From: Zygnema cylindricum
Lineage: Eukaryota > Streptophyta > Zygnematophyceae > Zygnematales > Zygnemataceae
DNA length: 61,888 bases
Direction: 5' to 3'
NCBI GenBank assembly: GCA_037447655.1
Contig: JBBHKE010002021.1
Coordinates: 1-61,888 of the forward strand
Below, piece after piece: positions 10,662-22,204 of this stretch. The stretch's first letter is position 1. Every line of letters starts with the position of its first letter. The notes below the pieces were generated by a model. That model made no database searches, had not been told where the DNA came from, and saw nothing but the letters and a program-made list of their open reading frames with translations. The translations under genes were made by a program, and so were the position numbers.

Positions 10662-11055
10662 AATAGAGAATTAAATATGTACATCGCCCATTATCGAGCA
10701 AGCCAACATTTTTACGCACAAAGAAAAAACAAAAGGGTTATCATAGTGAACCAATGGACCTATAGTAACGGTAATTCAATACCCTTATAATTATAAATAT
10801 AACCTAAGAAGGAAATCAAATTACAAGTATAAAGTCAAGTTGTTAATTGCAATATGGAAAGCTATGCTGTCTGGTTTTTATAACTTTTTGTATACAGATT
10901 AGGGTTGATACCCTAAAGAATATATATATTTCTTAAAAGTGTTAGCGATTATTTTCACGATTTCCTCCTTACTTTTTTTCTTTTCCAATGGCTTACCATG
11001 TTGAAAGTGATATTTCATTTAACTCTTTACTAAGCCAATTAAACTTTTTAAAATT

Positions 11056-11298
11056 ATGTATGACTACTACAAACAACCAAATTGTACATTGCTCAGTGGC
11101 AATTGCCTGTTTGGTCGAATCATCCCAATTCGATGTGAATCCATGCATCAACGAAGTAAAAGCGATTGTGAATATTTTTGCAACGTAACTCAAGTAAAAA
11201 GACCGTGTACCAGAACCACTATTTGCTATTTGGACCAAAATTTGGGAATAATGTGTGCTTGCGACAATAGATACAACGATTTGGTGCATATTTGCTAA
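11056..11298 (+). pseudogene. Cysteine-rich, weakly EGF-like frame
   Basis: The frame contains SDCEYFCNVTQ and later MCACDNRYNDLVHIC, with Cys spacing loosely like an EGF module (CxxxC, then CxC). A second frame just upstream reads DVNPCINE, a common start of calcium-binding EGF domains, so one frame change would join them. CTAAG/GTATGA at its end could be a donor. The intact EGF exon at 17811 makes a decayed paralogue possible; evidence is thin. Confidence 0.25.
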
Positions 11299-11402
11299 GG
11301 TATGACCTCTTTTCACAAAACGTCTACCATTGACAATTGTCTCCTATAGGAAAACAACAACAACCATTTTTTTCCTCTTCTATCTTGTCTCATGGTTGCT
11401 AT

Positions 11403-11834
11403 TGATGGATCGATACAAAAGACAAGAGTGCAAAATGTAAGCGGAAGCATGAGAAAATGATCACATGAGAGAGAGCATTCCACGTAAGCCGGTATATTCT
11501 ACGGTAAGTTTTCATCACAAAGAAAAAAAAAATCTTTCTCCTACCCTTCAATATATAAGCTTTACAACGTAACATAACTACTTAAAAAAAAACAAAAATG
11601 TACATTAAAATGCGCACTAAACGCCTACTAATAAAGTGACGTTTACACACGAAACAACATAGTATAAAGGTACCATTCAAACGTATTCAAACTAGACTCT
11701 GACCGTTGCCAAAAGAAATATACGCACCAACAACTTGAGTATAACGCAAACCAAAACAGTCAATCAAACTAAAACCAAACTAGACGACAGCACGTTTTTC
11801 CGAGTAACGGCCGATCACAGATTTGATCCTAACA
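11403..11834 (-). mobile_element. Solo LTR with perfect 5-bp target duplication GCTAT
   Basis: A 432-bp block begins TGATGGATCGATACAAAAGA and ends GATCCTAACA, with GCTAT at 11398-11402 and 11835-11839. The early GCGGAAGC box and the ends match the LTR at 632-1294 and the solo LTR at 1652-2199. No internal coding sequence remains, so it arose by LTR-LTR recombination. Confidence 0.8.
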
Positions 11835-11839
11835 GCTAT

Positions 11840-13270
11840 TTCCAAATAGAGGTGTTAACGCTAGTGTCTTTTTGAATGGCATTAATTTTTGGCATGTAGT
11901 TCTTAATAATTCAATGCGTAAGAGAATAATACAAGCCACGACTTTGAGCCTATTTTTCTTTTGTTTGAAAACGAAAATATAGTAGTAAGTACTTAATTTT
12001 ATATTTTTAATTTTATTACACAATCACCACAATATTCAAATAAAATCACACTTGACATTCGTGTTACTTCCACTAGTTTTATGGATAAAAAACCTTCAAG
12101 TCTGAAAAATGTTTCAGGCTCCAATGTTAAAAATAATATCATTGACAATTTAGTTGATGGAAAATCTCGATATGTCTTTATCGGCTAAAATAAAACCCAC
12201 TCAGAGGAAGATAATTTTGAATCGAAAAGTTATGACTATGACTCCCGTTTTGTTGGCCTAATATTTGGTCATTTACATTCAATGTCAAATCTCTATTGCT
12301 CGATGACCATAATATTTTCCCGTTGACTAATTTATTTGACACATATCTTTTAAGGTTGTTGTTTGAATCAATTTGAAATGTGTGGATTTCGGTTCTACAT
12401 AACTACCACATATCTGCCAATACGTAAATAATCAGTGTAGATGGGAATAGAAACTATTGTCGATACATAAATAATCAGTATAGAAATAATCAGTGTAGAT
12501 GGGAACATAAACTACTAACTCCAAGGAAAACCGTTAGGTTTGCGCCTGTGATAAAGCGTTGAATTAACTAGCGCCCGATTCCAAGATGTAAACCAACATG
12601 GACGAAGTGAACAAAGACAATAAAAGATACACCATGGAAATGTGTGGAAAAATTAATGTTATGTATGTTAAATAGTGTTGGTGTTTTGTTTGCTTTAGGT
12701 CATTCAAACCAAAAAAGCGTTCATGACATTAATTATTTCCTTGCAATTACAATTCTTTCTTGTACATTAGTAGCTATTCACAATGCATTTCTGTACCTTT
12801 TGTACAAAATTGTATCGTAGTACATGTAAACCACATATTCGTAAGGTTTTAACCACTTGGACACTATAACCTTTTCGTATTCGAAGGGCAAAATAATTGA
12901 CGTTTCCAATTTGTGGTAAATTGCATCATATCAAATTTTCTTTGATATATTGAGATTAAATACCTACAGTGTATTGCATCAACTTGGCTCATTTCCTTTA
13001 CATGAATGTCATATCATTCATAATATTCGATGAATACGATAAACGCTATAAGATAGATATGCATGTTACAATGACCTGTTGCGCAAGCCCGACGCATGAA
13101 AAAACAAGCGGACAAAAAATTTGAGTAACGTTTTATCAATTAAATGTAACCAATTGAGTTGTATGAAACCGTCGCATTTGGAACACGCGTCAAAAATTAT
13201 AACTATTATTTGGTCTGTAATGGGTAGTGCATCTTTTATAAGTAGTTGGAGTTGTACAAACTACTTGGAC
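11840..13270. other. AT-rich spacer
   Basis: No gene found. A small repeat (AAATAATCAGTGTAGATGGG) occurs twice near 12428 and 12487. Remaining frames are short and featureless. Confidence 0.5.
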
Positions 13271-13274
13271 AGCA

Positions 13275-13493
13275 ACACTATGTATCACTATTAGTGTCAA
13301 TAAATTTTGCGCCACTTTAAATATCTTTCCTCTGTACACACTTGTCCAATTTTTAATTTGTGAATGCCAATTGGAAGTTGAGAATCTTACCTTTCAATCG
13401 CAACCGTTAGTTCAACAATTTTACAACTGTGTACGGAGAAAAGATATTTTAAGAGGCAAAAAAAAATTAATACTAATAGCGATATGTGGTGTA
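13275..13493. mobile_element. Short TIR element (MITE), diverged
   Basis: The left end ACTATGTATCACTATTAGTG is the inverted counterpart of the right end CTAATAGCGATATGTGGTGT. The inner parts (ACTTTAAATATCTT and AAGATATTTTAAG) also pair, so the ~219-bp unit folds back on itself. A related half-element is at 25299-25440, recognisable by a shared TTACCTTTCAATCGCAACCG core. Confidence 0.7.
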
Positions 13494-13615
13494 CTTTTTG
13501 GACTTAGGTACCTTTTAATGTGAAAGGGATTATCGCATTCATTGGAATACTCGTGTGTTATCTATAAGATGGCACGACATTGCTAGTTTAATTCAGGGTG
13601 GAATGTGGTCCGTCC

Positions 13616-13731
13616 ACGCTTAGAATCCGTCTAAAATAAATAGATACTTAGTTGCCAGACTCAACATAAAGCGACGCTTAGAATCCGTCTAAAATAAATA
13701 GGTACTTAGTCGCCAGACTCAACATAAAGCT
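13616..13731 (+). repeat. 58-bp tandem duplication
   Basis: ACGCTTAGAATCCGTCTAAA through CTCAACATAAAGC occurs twice with two differences. The second copy runs directly into the tRNA-like sequence. Confidence 0.85.
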
Positions 13732-13797
13732 GGTGGCGCAGTGGTTACCGCGTTGACAACAAAAGTCAAGGTCCCAGGTTGGAGACCTGGCCAGCTC
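13727..13797 (+). tRNA. tRNA-like cloverleaf (SINE head or pseudo-tRNA)
   Basis: The 71-nt sequence has an acceptor stem (AGCTGG with CCAGCT), a box A-like TGGCGCAGTGG, an anticodon arm (TTGAC / AACAAAA / GTCAA; nominal anticodon CAA), a 4-nt variable loop and a perfect 5-bp T stem (CCAGG/CCTGG). The T loop is TTGGAGA instead of TTCRANY, base 33 is A rather than T, and the outermost acceptor pair mismatches. A short T run follows at about 13808-13814. More likely a tRNA-derived SINE or tRNA pseudogene than a working tRNA-Leu. Confidence 0.5.
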
Positions 13798-13799
13798 AA

Positions 13800-15560
13800 C
13801 TTTAAAGCTTTTAAGTAGTATTGGACGTACATATTTTTTGAGAAAATAAATAAAATCTCACTTGGTATGACCACGTATTTTTGGCTATTTGATTTTTTTG
13901 TTTGTCAAATTCAAACATATGATAACTTGAAAAAATGAATATTGTATAGATTGACTATGGCACAAACAGTAGACCCATTTTTCTACTTTGAACTCATGTC
14001 TTATCAATTTTCTTCTGCATCACCAATTGAGGTATTTCACATTGTGTACATTGGACAAAAGTTTAAAACTATTTTGTGTAAAAAAACATACAATTAAGTA
14101 CGATGATTACAATATATACCCCTTTTGCACATGCACAAGATTTGTTTGAGTGACATGGTGTCACTTCCTATGCCAAGAAAACCACGACACATTTAGGTTG
14201 CGTATGTTTCTTATACACATGCCAAAATAAGATTACGTTTTATATGTTTGAGGTCACCAAATAAGCTATTATTTTTTTTGAAGAATTTGACATGGTATGT
14301 TGGTGGCGTCAATTATATTACAACCAAATTATTTCATGTAAGATTCACCAAAAACACTTCGTGAAAAAGTGTTATGCTTTTGAATAGTTTACAATGTGCC
14401 TCTTATGACGGAAGATACTCAGTCCCTCATGATAAAGATAAAGGCAATAATTTTTAAAATTTAAAATTTTCTTCCAATTTTTTCTTCGTAAGATCGTAGT
14501 TTTAGAATGCACAGTTTGTTAAAATAAGTAGAAACGTGAATTTTATTAAAATATGTGAATTCTACGAAATAAATTGGATGTTAACATCAAACTGAACCTT
14601 TTTGGGTCATTTTTATGTCACAATGAATAAGTTTTGTTAACATCACGGAGTAGCACATTTGGAGCTATTTTATAGTTTTTAACGTTGATATTCTGGTATT
14701 TCATTAGATTTAAAGGCGTTTGATCTTGTCTTAATTTCACTGAAATGCTGGTATACGAATAATCTTTCGTTTGAGCAAAAAATTTGGTGAAAAATTTGAG
14801 CAAAAGCCTTCCCGTTAATTAGGATATTGAATTCTAGTTCTAATGAGTAATGATGGTTATCAAATAGATTTCCTCATTATTACGCTCTTGTATATCTTGA
14901 CAACCGTCCACTATCGATAGGCGTTCTTTTGGTTTTTAATATTTGATACTAGGATATTTTTTTAACCTTAAAATAAGCCATTTTCTTTCCCTACCATACA
15001 GATGCCAAATTATTCAGGTTCGACTCAACCTTTTACTCGCAGGTGGTTGTTATTGTTATTCTACGACCACCGGTGTAGGTGGAGGAGCAGCGGTAGTAGT
15101 AGAAGTAGACATGATACACTCTCACAAGCTATCAATAATCCTACCAAACAACTGTTTTCAAGTACTCATCAAGTTTATACAAGCAACCAAACTCTACAAA
15201 GCTCTATCAAGTTATAGAGCAGCATAAAAACTGCCAACTCCTTAAGTTTCAGCACAATTAACCCGACAACACTCAAGATATAACACTCAGAAGTTTCCCA
15301 AAAACTGTCTGCAGTTTTACTACTTGGAAGTCTAGATACATAAAATGCTCTAAGTCCTAAGTCTTATACTCTCGGAGTTATGCCGGCGATACAAGTGTAC
15401 CTGAGAGGTACGTCCAAAATATTCCCACCTACTGAGATCTACGTGTTCCTAATCTTGCCAACCCAATCTATCATAGTACAGTCAATATTACTCAGAATCT
15501 ATATTAAGTGATTGTACAAATATTTGTCGGCAAGTCACTTGTGATACTCTTGTGAATTTC
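13800..15560. other. AT-rich spacer, no confident gene
   Basis: Two overlapping frames at 14943-15227 follow a plausible acceptor (CTACCATACAG) and one contains a glycine/valine run (GVGGGAAVVVEVD), but there is no recognisable domain. Confidence 0.4.
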
Positions 15561-15584
15561 GTCCGTTGACTTGATTCATATCAA

Positions 15585-15755
15585 TCGCAGTTGCGTTGTC
15601 CCGTACCGAATCACATTCATATCACCCGCGGCTGCGGTGTTCAGTACCGAATCATATCGAAGATAACAGCATCTGTCTGTACGGATCATATCCAAAGTAA
15701 CTGCAGCTGCGCTGTTCTGTCTACGTCGCAACTGCGTTGTCTTGTACAATACTTA
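15585..15755 (+). repeat. Degenerate ~55-bp repeats
   Basis: CGCAGTTGCGTTGTCCCGTA, GCGGCTGCGGTGTTCAGTAC and GCAGCTGCGCTGTTCTGT are variants of one motif, linked by CCGAATCATATC-like segments. About three to four copies. Confidence 0.5.
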
Positions 15756-15877
15756 AGTGATGACGCATGTCCTTGTAAAACTTACGCTACAAATTACTAT
15801 CTTTCAGCCGTCACACTAATTTACTGAGACTTGAAGTTTTCCAAAATGAAAAGTTATCGTTCTTTTGAAAAGTGTAG

Positions 15878-16736
15878 ATCCCCCCACCGCGATCCCCACT
15901 CCGGCCCCATCTCCTTCTGCTCTTCCTCCTCCTCCCACCACTCCCGCCCCATCTCCTTCTTCTCCTCCTCCTCCTCCTCCTCCTCCTCTTGCCCCCACTC
16001 CTACTCCATCTCCTTCTCTTCCTCCTCCCACCACTCCCGCCCCGTCTCCTTCTTCTCCTCCTCCTCCTCCTCTTGCCCCCACTCCTGCCTCGGCTCCTTC
16101 TTTACCTCCTCCCCCCATCGCTCTTGCCCCCTCTCCATCTACTTCTCCCCCCACTGTGATCCCCACTCTCGCCGCGTCTCTTTCTTCTCCTCCTCCTCCT
16201 TCCACTACTCCCGCCCCGTCTCCTTCCTCTCCTCCTCCTCCTCTCGCCCCCACTCCTGCCACATCTCTTTCTTTTCCTCCTCCTCCCATTGCTCCTACCC
16301 CCTCTCCATCTACTCCTCCCCCCACCGTGATTCCCACTTCCGCCCCGTCTCCTTCCTCACCTCCTCCTCCTCCTCTTGCCCCCACACCTGCCCCATCTCC
16401 ATCTTTTCCTCCTCCTCCCCCAACTACTCCTGCCCCATCTCCTTTTTCTCCTCCTCCCTCCACCACTCTTGCCCCCTCTCTATCTACTCCTCCCTCCACC
16501 ATGATTCCCACTCCAGCTTATACGACCATGTAAAACTAACACCTCCCCCTCCTCCTCCAGCCCCCACCCCTGCCCCGTCTCCTTCTTTCCCTCCTCCCCC
16601 CCCCAACCACTCCTGCCCCCTCTCCATCTACTCCTCCCCCCACCGCGATCCCCACACCCGCCCCCTCTCCTTCTTCTCCTCCTCCCACAACTCCTGTCCC
16701 GTCTCCTTCTTCTCCTCCACCGCCAAAAACGAACGG
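15878..16736 (+). CDS. Proline/serine-rich tract, possible wall-protein exon
   Basis: A CT-biased block encodes runs of PAPSPSSPPPP, TPAPSPS and APTP dipeptides, the pattern of arabinogalactan- and extensin-like wall proteins. The 15865-16533 frame has no ATG start; AAGTGTAG before ATCCCCCC could be an acceptor and CGAACG/GTAAAT at 16736 a donor, as if it were an internal exon. A stop at 16531 breaks the frame and the last part is read in another frame. It could therefore be a decayed exon or simply a CTCCTC-rich minisatellite. An EGF-like exon follows about 1 kb downstream on the same strand. Confidence 0.35.
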
Positions 16737-16739
16737 TAA

Positions 16740-17590
16740 ATGACATAATTTTTCCTAATTTAGTTCTACTGAAACGTTTGCAAATGGTTTTAAACGGGTG
16801 TTTAATCCGGTTTTTGATTTAGAAAAACATTAAAACATCAAGTTCCCGTAAAGAAAACTTTCATAAAAGACGATTCTGTAACATTTGTAAGATTGCTCTA
16901 TGCTTGAAATGCACTGATTCTATGTTTTATTGTATTTCTTCTATTTTCCATTTACCTTTCTAGCGTCTCTTCATTTCCCCTTTTTTTTTCTCTCCCTTCT
17001 CTCTTTTCTCCTCATCTCCCTCTTTTAATAAAATTACAGAATCGCGGACTTCACGCTCTAATTTTGCAATGTCTTCACTTCAAAAACTGGAGAAGAATGA
17101 CTAAAAAAAAAAAAGTAAAGGAAATTTTTATCTTTTGTGCATGAAAAATGATTAGGTGTGGTCCCACAACGGATGAAAAGTCTCTCTCTCCCTGTCTCTC
17201 GTTTTTTTTTACCTCCCTCTTTCCTTGTTCTTTCATTTTTTGCACAATATTCATCTCTCCCTCCCCTCTTCTTCTATACATCCTTCTTCTACCTCTCACC
17301 TCTTTCTCCGTCTGCCATTTTTCTCCCATATCTCTTCTCCTCCCTCTGCTCACTCGTTCCCTTTTCTCCCTCACCCTAAAATTTTGTACCCTGCATTGCC
17401 CCCTAACCTAATGACCATTCTCAGAAATCACAAAAGTGGACAAAAACAGAGATGCAATGAGGAAGAAAACCCTAATCCAGTGAAATTATTATGTGACTTC
17501 AATTTTTATTAGGAGAGACCTAAATGACCAACTTATGCTGTTGAAAACCTTAATCCTGTGATATTAAACAATAAAAATCGGATACTTTGA
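16740..17590 (+). other. Spacer with CT-rich block
   Basis: 16980-17030 and 17180-17400 are C/T rich; the rest is AT-rich. Several short frames in the CT block are compositional. No gene seen. Confidence 0.5.
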
Positions 17591-17800
17591 AATTGAACAG
17601 TGAAAACAAAATCCACCCTTTACTAATAAAAGTGATGATGACCTAATTTTTACTACATTTTTTACCGATGAAAGTGATGATGTCTCTCTATCAATAAAAA
17701 TAACGATGACCTTATCTTGACTACACTCTTTTCTAATAAAAATAATGATGTTATGATCTTGACTACACTCTTTACAACTAAAATAACTGATTACATAATC
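17590..17800 (+). repeat. ~50-bp tandem repeats before the EGF exon
   Basis: Four to five diverged units of the form AATGATGACCTTATCTTGAC, TACACTCTTTTCTAATAAAA. The last unit ends ATCTTGACTACAG and supplies the splice acceptor of the next exon. Confidence 0.65.
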
Positions 17801-17810
17801 TTGACTACAG

Positions 17811-17957
17811 TGACCGCCTGTGATGGAGGGATCAAATATAATACATGCGGAGGAATATGTGTGCCTGATCCAGCAAATGTGACAAAGTACACGTGTATCT
17901 GTCCCAGTGGCTACACGAACGTGACAAGCGACGATGGAAATGAAATTTGCACACTCA
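17811..17957 (+). CDS. EGF-like domain exon
   Basis: The 147-nt exon lies between CTTGACTACAG and GTAAGTTC, both strong splice sites. Its phase gives ACDGGIKYNTCGGICVPD, then KYTCICPSGYTN and EICTL: six cysteines in the order expected for an EGF module, with the CxC and following GY. Entry and exit phases match (both split after the first codon base), the classic 1-1 symmetry of shuffled extracellular modules. EGF modules mediate adhesion or receptor binding outside the cell; in plants they occur in wall-associated kinases and vacuolar sorting receptors. Its partner exons are not evident, apart from the proline-rich tract upstream. Confidence 0.65.
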
Positions 17958-18250
17958 GTAAGTTCTTTTAACTGCTCTTTTTATCGATACCGTTTAAAAC
18001 AGTTACAAATAATCAAATAACAACGAAACTTTACAAGCAGGCATAAAATCAGAAGCAGCGAGCCAGTAAACCGTTCAAATAATCACGGAACTGCAAGAAT
18101 CTACAATGCAGTCATATAATTAGAAGCAGCAACTCAGTAAGTTCCTCCAACTGAGACTTTTACCGGTACTGTTTTAAAATAGTTCACATTAACATGGAAT
18201 CAAAGAAGGTATAATACTAGAAGCAGTAATCAGTGGGTCTTTCACCTGAA
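17958..18250 (+). repeat. Repeats in the intron after the EGF exon
   Basis: CTCAGTAAGTTC...ACTG...TACCG(T/A)..GTTTTAAAA is present at 17953 and again at 18135, and AGAAGCAGCNANNCAGTAA recurs near 18050, 18121 and 18221. The donor region of the EGF exon has been copied into its own intron. Confidence 0.55.
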
Positions 18251-18560
18251 GTTTAGACTGACTTTGTTCACAAAAAACCATGAAACCATGAAAGTTTACC
18301 ATCACAAATGATAATAAAACTTTGCAAATATTCATTAACCTAACTGTAGGCAGAAGCAAGTACGGGAAAACAAGCTCGGACACTTTATTGTTGATATAAT
18401 TCATGTTAATAACCTCTAGAGAAATGGACAAAGAAATGTCAAAAACCACGTGTTTTAAATGAAAGAAAAAGAAGAAGCTCTGAACCACTACAACACATAT
18501 CAATATCGTTCCTCCAAAAATAAGTCCGTTTTTACTCAATTATATAAACTGCCAATAACA
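18251..18560. other. AT-rich spacer
   Basis: No gene or repeat recognised between the EGF intron repeats and the copia remnant. Confidence 0.5.
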
Positions 18561-18561
18561 T

Positions 18562-18748
18562 ATGTTCAATTAATAATTCCTCCTACGACATTAACATTTA
18601 AATGTACTACCGCGTGAAAACCGCACGCGGACGCGAAAAAAACATTTCACATGAACTTGAAAGTCCGTACACGACCATGACCGAAATGTGCCGTGTATGA
18701 AACAAAAGGCGCGTATGGACTCGTACCAAAATACGGAAAAACTCACAT
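18562..18748 (-). mobile_element. Possible 3' LTR of the copia remnant
   Basis: A polypurine tract on the minus strand (GAGAGGGGGAATG, from 18763 back to 18746) lies beyond the RNase H end of the pol remnant, where a 3' LTR should begin. The block beyond it starts TGTGAG and may end ...TTGAACA, only about 187 bp. No partner LTR is present. Confidence 0.35.
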
Positions 18749-18769
18749 TCCCCCTCTCAATGGAAGAAT

Positions 18770-20262
18770 CTGTACACACTATAATAAACCAAGTCTAGGT
18801 TTACCTTTCACAAAAACATCACTAACTGCATTTTTTGTTAACATATCAACTGCTTCTTCGCATGTAGGCTCAAAGACAAACTCAATCTCCTAAGCCTGTA
18901 CCAAGTCTCGAATAAAATGCCATTGTATACGTATATGCTTTGTTCTCTAATGAAATACAGGATTTTTAGCAAGAGCAATACTAGACATACTTTTTGAATA
19001 AATGGTCATGCAATCATGTCGAACCCCTAGCTCACTCATCATCTCCTTAATCCAAATTGATGCCATTGCTGCATGGCAGGCGGCCATATACTCAGCTTCA
19101 GTAGAACTCAACGCCACGGTCATTTGTAACCTCGAACTCCACGATATCGTCGCTCTAGATAAAATAAATTCATAACCGGATGTTGATTTTCCCGAATGAA
19201 AATCTCCTCCCCAGTCAGAGTCACGATATGTGTAACACTCCAATTCCATGTTAGACTTGTACACAAGTCCTATACTCATGGTTCCCACCAAATACTTAAG
19301 ATTCTCTTAACACTTTCCCAGTGTGTTTTTTTTGGTTTTTGACAATATCGACTCACAATGTTAACCGCTGCTGAAATTTGGGCTAGTTCCAACACTAAGG
19401 TACATTAAATAGCCAATTGCCTCTCTGTACAGACTTTCAATAGTAATTTCATCTTCAATTTTACTCTATTGCAACTAAGGGTCCAAAGGTATGCTTAAAG
19501 GTTTTGCATCTAACATTTTGAATCTGGTTAAAATTTCTTTACAATACTGCTTCTGACTCAACTTAATAAAACCATTACTATCTCTAATGATTTCAATCCC
19601 CAATATGTATCTTGCCTTACCTAAGTTTGTAACCTTAAAATGTGTTCTCATGGAAATTTTAATCCCTTAATCTTGTCCTAACTATAAGAAATCATAAAAA
19701 AATCATCAACATATACACTAAACAAGATTTCCTCACTTCCGTATCATTTCACATAAACCCGTGAATCAGAAATGGTTCTTTTAAAAAGAAAGGAAATAAG
19801 TACCTCATGAAGTTTTCGGTACCACATTCGAGGGGCTTGTTTTAAGCCATAAAGAGATTTCTTGAGTCTCCACACCATTCCTGTCTTAGAAGAGACCCCC
19901 TCTGGAACCTTCATATACACTTCTTTGTCCAAATTGCCATTCAAGAAGGCAGTCTCCACATCCATTTGATGGATGTGCTTTCGTTTCGCAGCCGCAATAG
20001 CAACAAGCATTCGTAAAGAGTCGAATTTAACAACTGGTGCATATGTTTCTGTGTAATCGATGCCCTCCTTTTGTTGAAAACCTTTTCCTACCAATCGTGC
20101 TTTATATTTTATAATTTCTCCGGAAGAACCTGTTTTTGTCTTGAAGACCCACCTAGAATCAATCGCCTTTTTACCAATAGGCAACATGACTTCCTCAAAT
20201 GTGCCATTATCAACTATGGACTTAAACTCTTTTTCCCAATTTGCAATAAGGGTTTCATTCAC
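18770..20262 (-). pseudogene. Ty1/copia pol remnant: reverse transcriptase and RNase H
   Basis: 20262-19744 encodes the RT N-terminal part: SRWVFKTKTGSSGE, YKARLVGKGFQQKEGIDY, HQMDVETAFLNGNL and KSLYGLKQAPRMWYRKL. A stop then precedes YVDDFF, the polymerase active site, at about 19714. 19291-18947 is the RNase H part (DSDWGGD, TISWSSRLQ, LSSTEAEYMA, with IALAKNPVFH at the end). Several stops and frame changes kill the copy, and gag, protease and integrase are missing. Its right end stops abruptly near 20280. Confidence 0.85.
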
Positions 20263-20373
20263 ATTTATACTTAAAAAGGCTAATGAGTAGGCCTAGGATG
20301 ATGGCAAGTAAGAAAATTGTTTGGGGCTTGACAAGCAGGTAGGAAGTATTGTGAGACTTTAAGAGTTACACTT

Positions 20374-20605
20374 TTAGGGTTCACTTTTATGGTTTAGGTT
20401 CAGTGTCCCTAAACCCCTCTCTCTCTCTCTACCCCCTCCCCCACTCCCCCAGGTCCCCTCTGCGCAGTCTCTGGCCCGTGAGTGTGCTGACGTGGCGGCC
20501 TCTGATTGGTCGTCGTGTCGTCCTTTTCTGCGCCAGCTGGCACTACAGACAAAATATCGGACGCTGAAGGCGTGGCTGTGGGCGGCCGCGACCGTAAGTG
20601 GCAAT
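20374..20605 (+). other. GC-rich island with a possible donor site
   Basis: GC-rich sequence containing TGACGTGGC, a CCAAT-type box (TGATTGGTCG) and GCGACC/GTAAGTGG, which could be an exon end. The coding frame is uncertain on both strands. It might be the 5' exon of an unrecognised plus-strand gene. Confidence 0.25.
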
Positions 20606-20609
20606 ATTA

Positions 20610-21130
20610 TTCACTTTTTTTTTTGTGTGTTATTTTGTTTTTTGTGATTTTTTTTTGTGATTTTTTTTTATTTTGGGTTTTTTTTTTTTGTTGAGATTTT
20701 TCATTGTGATTTTTTCTACTTATTTTTTGGCTTATGGGTGTTTTTTTTTTATGTGTTGTTCTTTTTCACTGTTTTTTTTGTTGTTGTTTTTTTTTTTCCA
20801 CATTAATTTTTTTGCTTTTTTTTAGTTTCTTTTATTTATTTTATTTCTTTTTTCTTTATTTGTTTATTTGTTTATTTTGTCTCCGTTACTTTTCATTTAT
20901 AATATTTATTATTTTATTTCTTTAAATTTCGATTGTATGTGTATATTTGTTTTTCGGTTTTTTTTTTCTTTATTTATTTCTTCGTTTTGTCTTTCTTTTT
21001 TTTTTCTTCAGCCATAAACTTATTTTGTATTGTATTTTTTTTTTCTTTTTTTTTTATATGTATATATATACATATATATGTATAAATATGAATAATTGTA
21101 ATAATAATAATAATAATAAAAAAAAATGAT
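20610..21130 (+). repeat. T-rich low-complexity DNA
   Basis: Long T runs with TTTATTT spacing, ending in TATATATA and (AAT)n. Frames rich in Phe, Leu and Cys here are compositional. Confidence 0.7.
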
Positions 21131-21345
21131 AATATGTGACATACCATATTTCTTAATAAAAAGATTCAGAAAAAGGTAGTTTATTCATATTGTATTTTTT
21201 TTCGCCAGGTGTCATCGCGTACTTTATTTGTCCCGTGGGATAAAGCTGGAGCTCTTTGTCCTATTGGGGATATTTTTAATTATGCTGCCCCCGGGCAGCC
21301 CTATAGCTGCCCGAAAAAAAAAAAAAAAAAAACCTTTTCAAAGAG
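21131..21345 (+). other. Short spacer with a GC palindrome and an A run
   Basis: CGGGCAGCCCTATAGCTGCCCG at 21293-21314 forms a hairpin, followed directly by a 19-base A run. No gene. Confidence 0.5.
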
Positions 21346-21354
21346 AGAACAAAA

Positions 21355-22090
21355 ATCGACCGGGTAAAGGTTACTGGCGAGGAAGAGGGAGAGGGAGAAG
21401 GAGAGGGAGAGGGAGAGGGAGCGAACAGGGGGGAGGGATAGAGAAAGGGAGAGTGGGAGGCGGAGAGAGAAGGAGAGAGGGAGGAAAATAGGGAAGGGGA
21501 GAGGGCAGCAGGGGGAAGAGAAGAGGGAGGCGAAGGGGAGTGGGAAGAGCAAGGAGGGAGAGTCAATCGAGGAAAAGAGGGAGGGAGATGAGAGAGGAGG
21601 AATGGAGAGGAAGAGGTAGAAATTGGCAAAGGGGAGGGGAAGGGGGGAAGTATATTGGAAGAGGAAGGGGGGATAGGAGTGAAGAGAGGGAATTCAGGGA
21701 GAGGACAGGTGGTTGAGAGAGACGAGATGGGAGACAAAGGAGAGGGAAGAGAAGAAGGGAGAGGAGAGGAGGGGAAGGAGGGTGAAAATGAAGAGGGAAG
21801 AGAGCTAGGACTACAAGGGAGAGAGAGGGAGTGAGAGAGAGCGAAAGTGAAAGTAGAGGGAGATGATGTCAAAGAAGAGGATGAAAAAGAGGAAAAAAAG
21901 GAAGGAGAGGAAGGAGAGAAAAGAAATGAAGGAGAAGAGGAAGGAGAAGCGGGGGAGGGAGAGGAGGGAGAGGAGGGAGAGGAGGGAGAAGAGGGAGTAG
22001 AGGGAGAGGAGGGAGAGGAGGGAGAGGAGGGAGAAGAGGAAAAGGAGGGAGAGGAGGGAGAGGAGGGAGGAGGGGATGGATGGGGTGTGG
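21355..22090 (+). repeat. Long GA (GGGAGAGGA) tract
   Basis: About 730 bases are nearly all purine on this strand, with GAGGGAGAGG periodicity strongest at 21960-22070. The large Ser/Pro frame on the minus strand and the Glu/Gly frame on the plus strand are consequences of this. Confidence 0.8.
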
Positions 22091-22204
22091 AAATAGGTGG
22101 CACATTATTGGAGGGTGGATTCGGGGAAAAGACAAATTCGTACCGATTTTATTCTCGTGAGGACAATAAGACAGGGGACCAGGTGAGTTGACAGCAAGCG
22201 AGGA

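Noticed and set aside
15816-16511. Gly/Glu-rich 231-codon frame opposite the proline-rich tract
   Set aside because: Mirror of the CTCCTC repeat; the plus-strand reading has the better case and is itself uncertain.
16530-16560. GT...AG pair that would join two parts of the proline-rich tract
   Set aside because: A 31-base intron is too short for plant splicing; a frame change through indels is more likely.
21276-22103. 275-codon Ser/Pro frame and Glu/Gly frames in the GA tract
   Set aside because: Direct translation of a GGGAGA microsatellite in several frames; no flanking splice or start signals.
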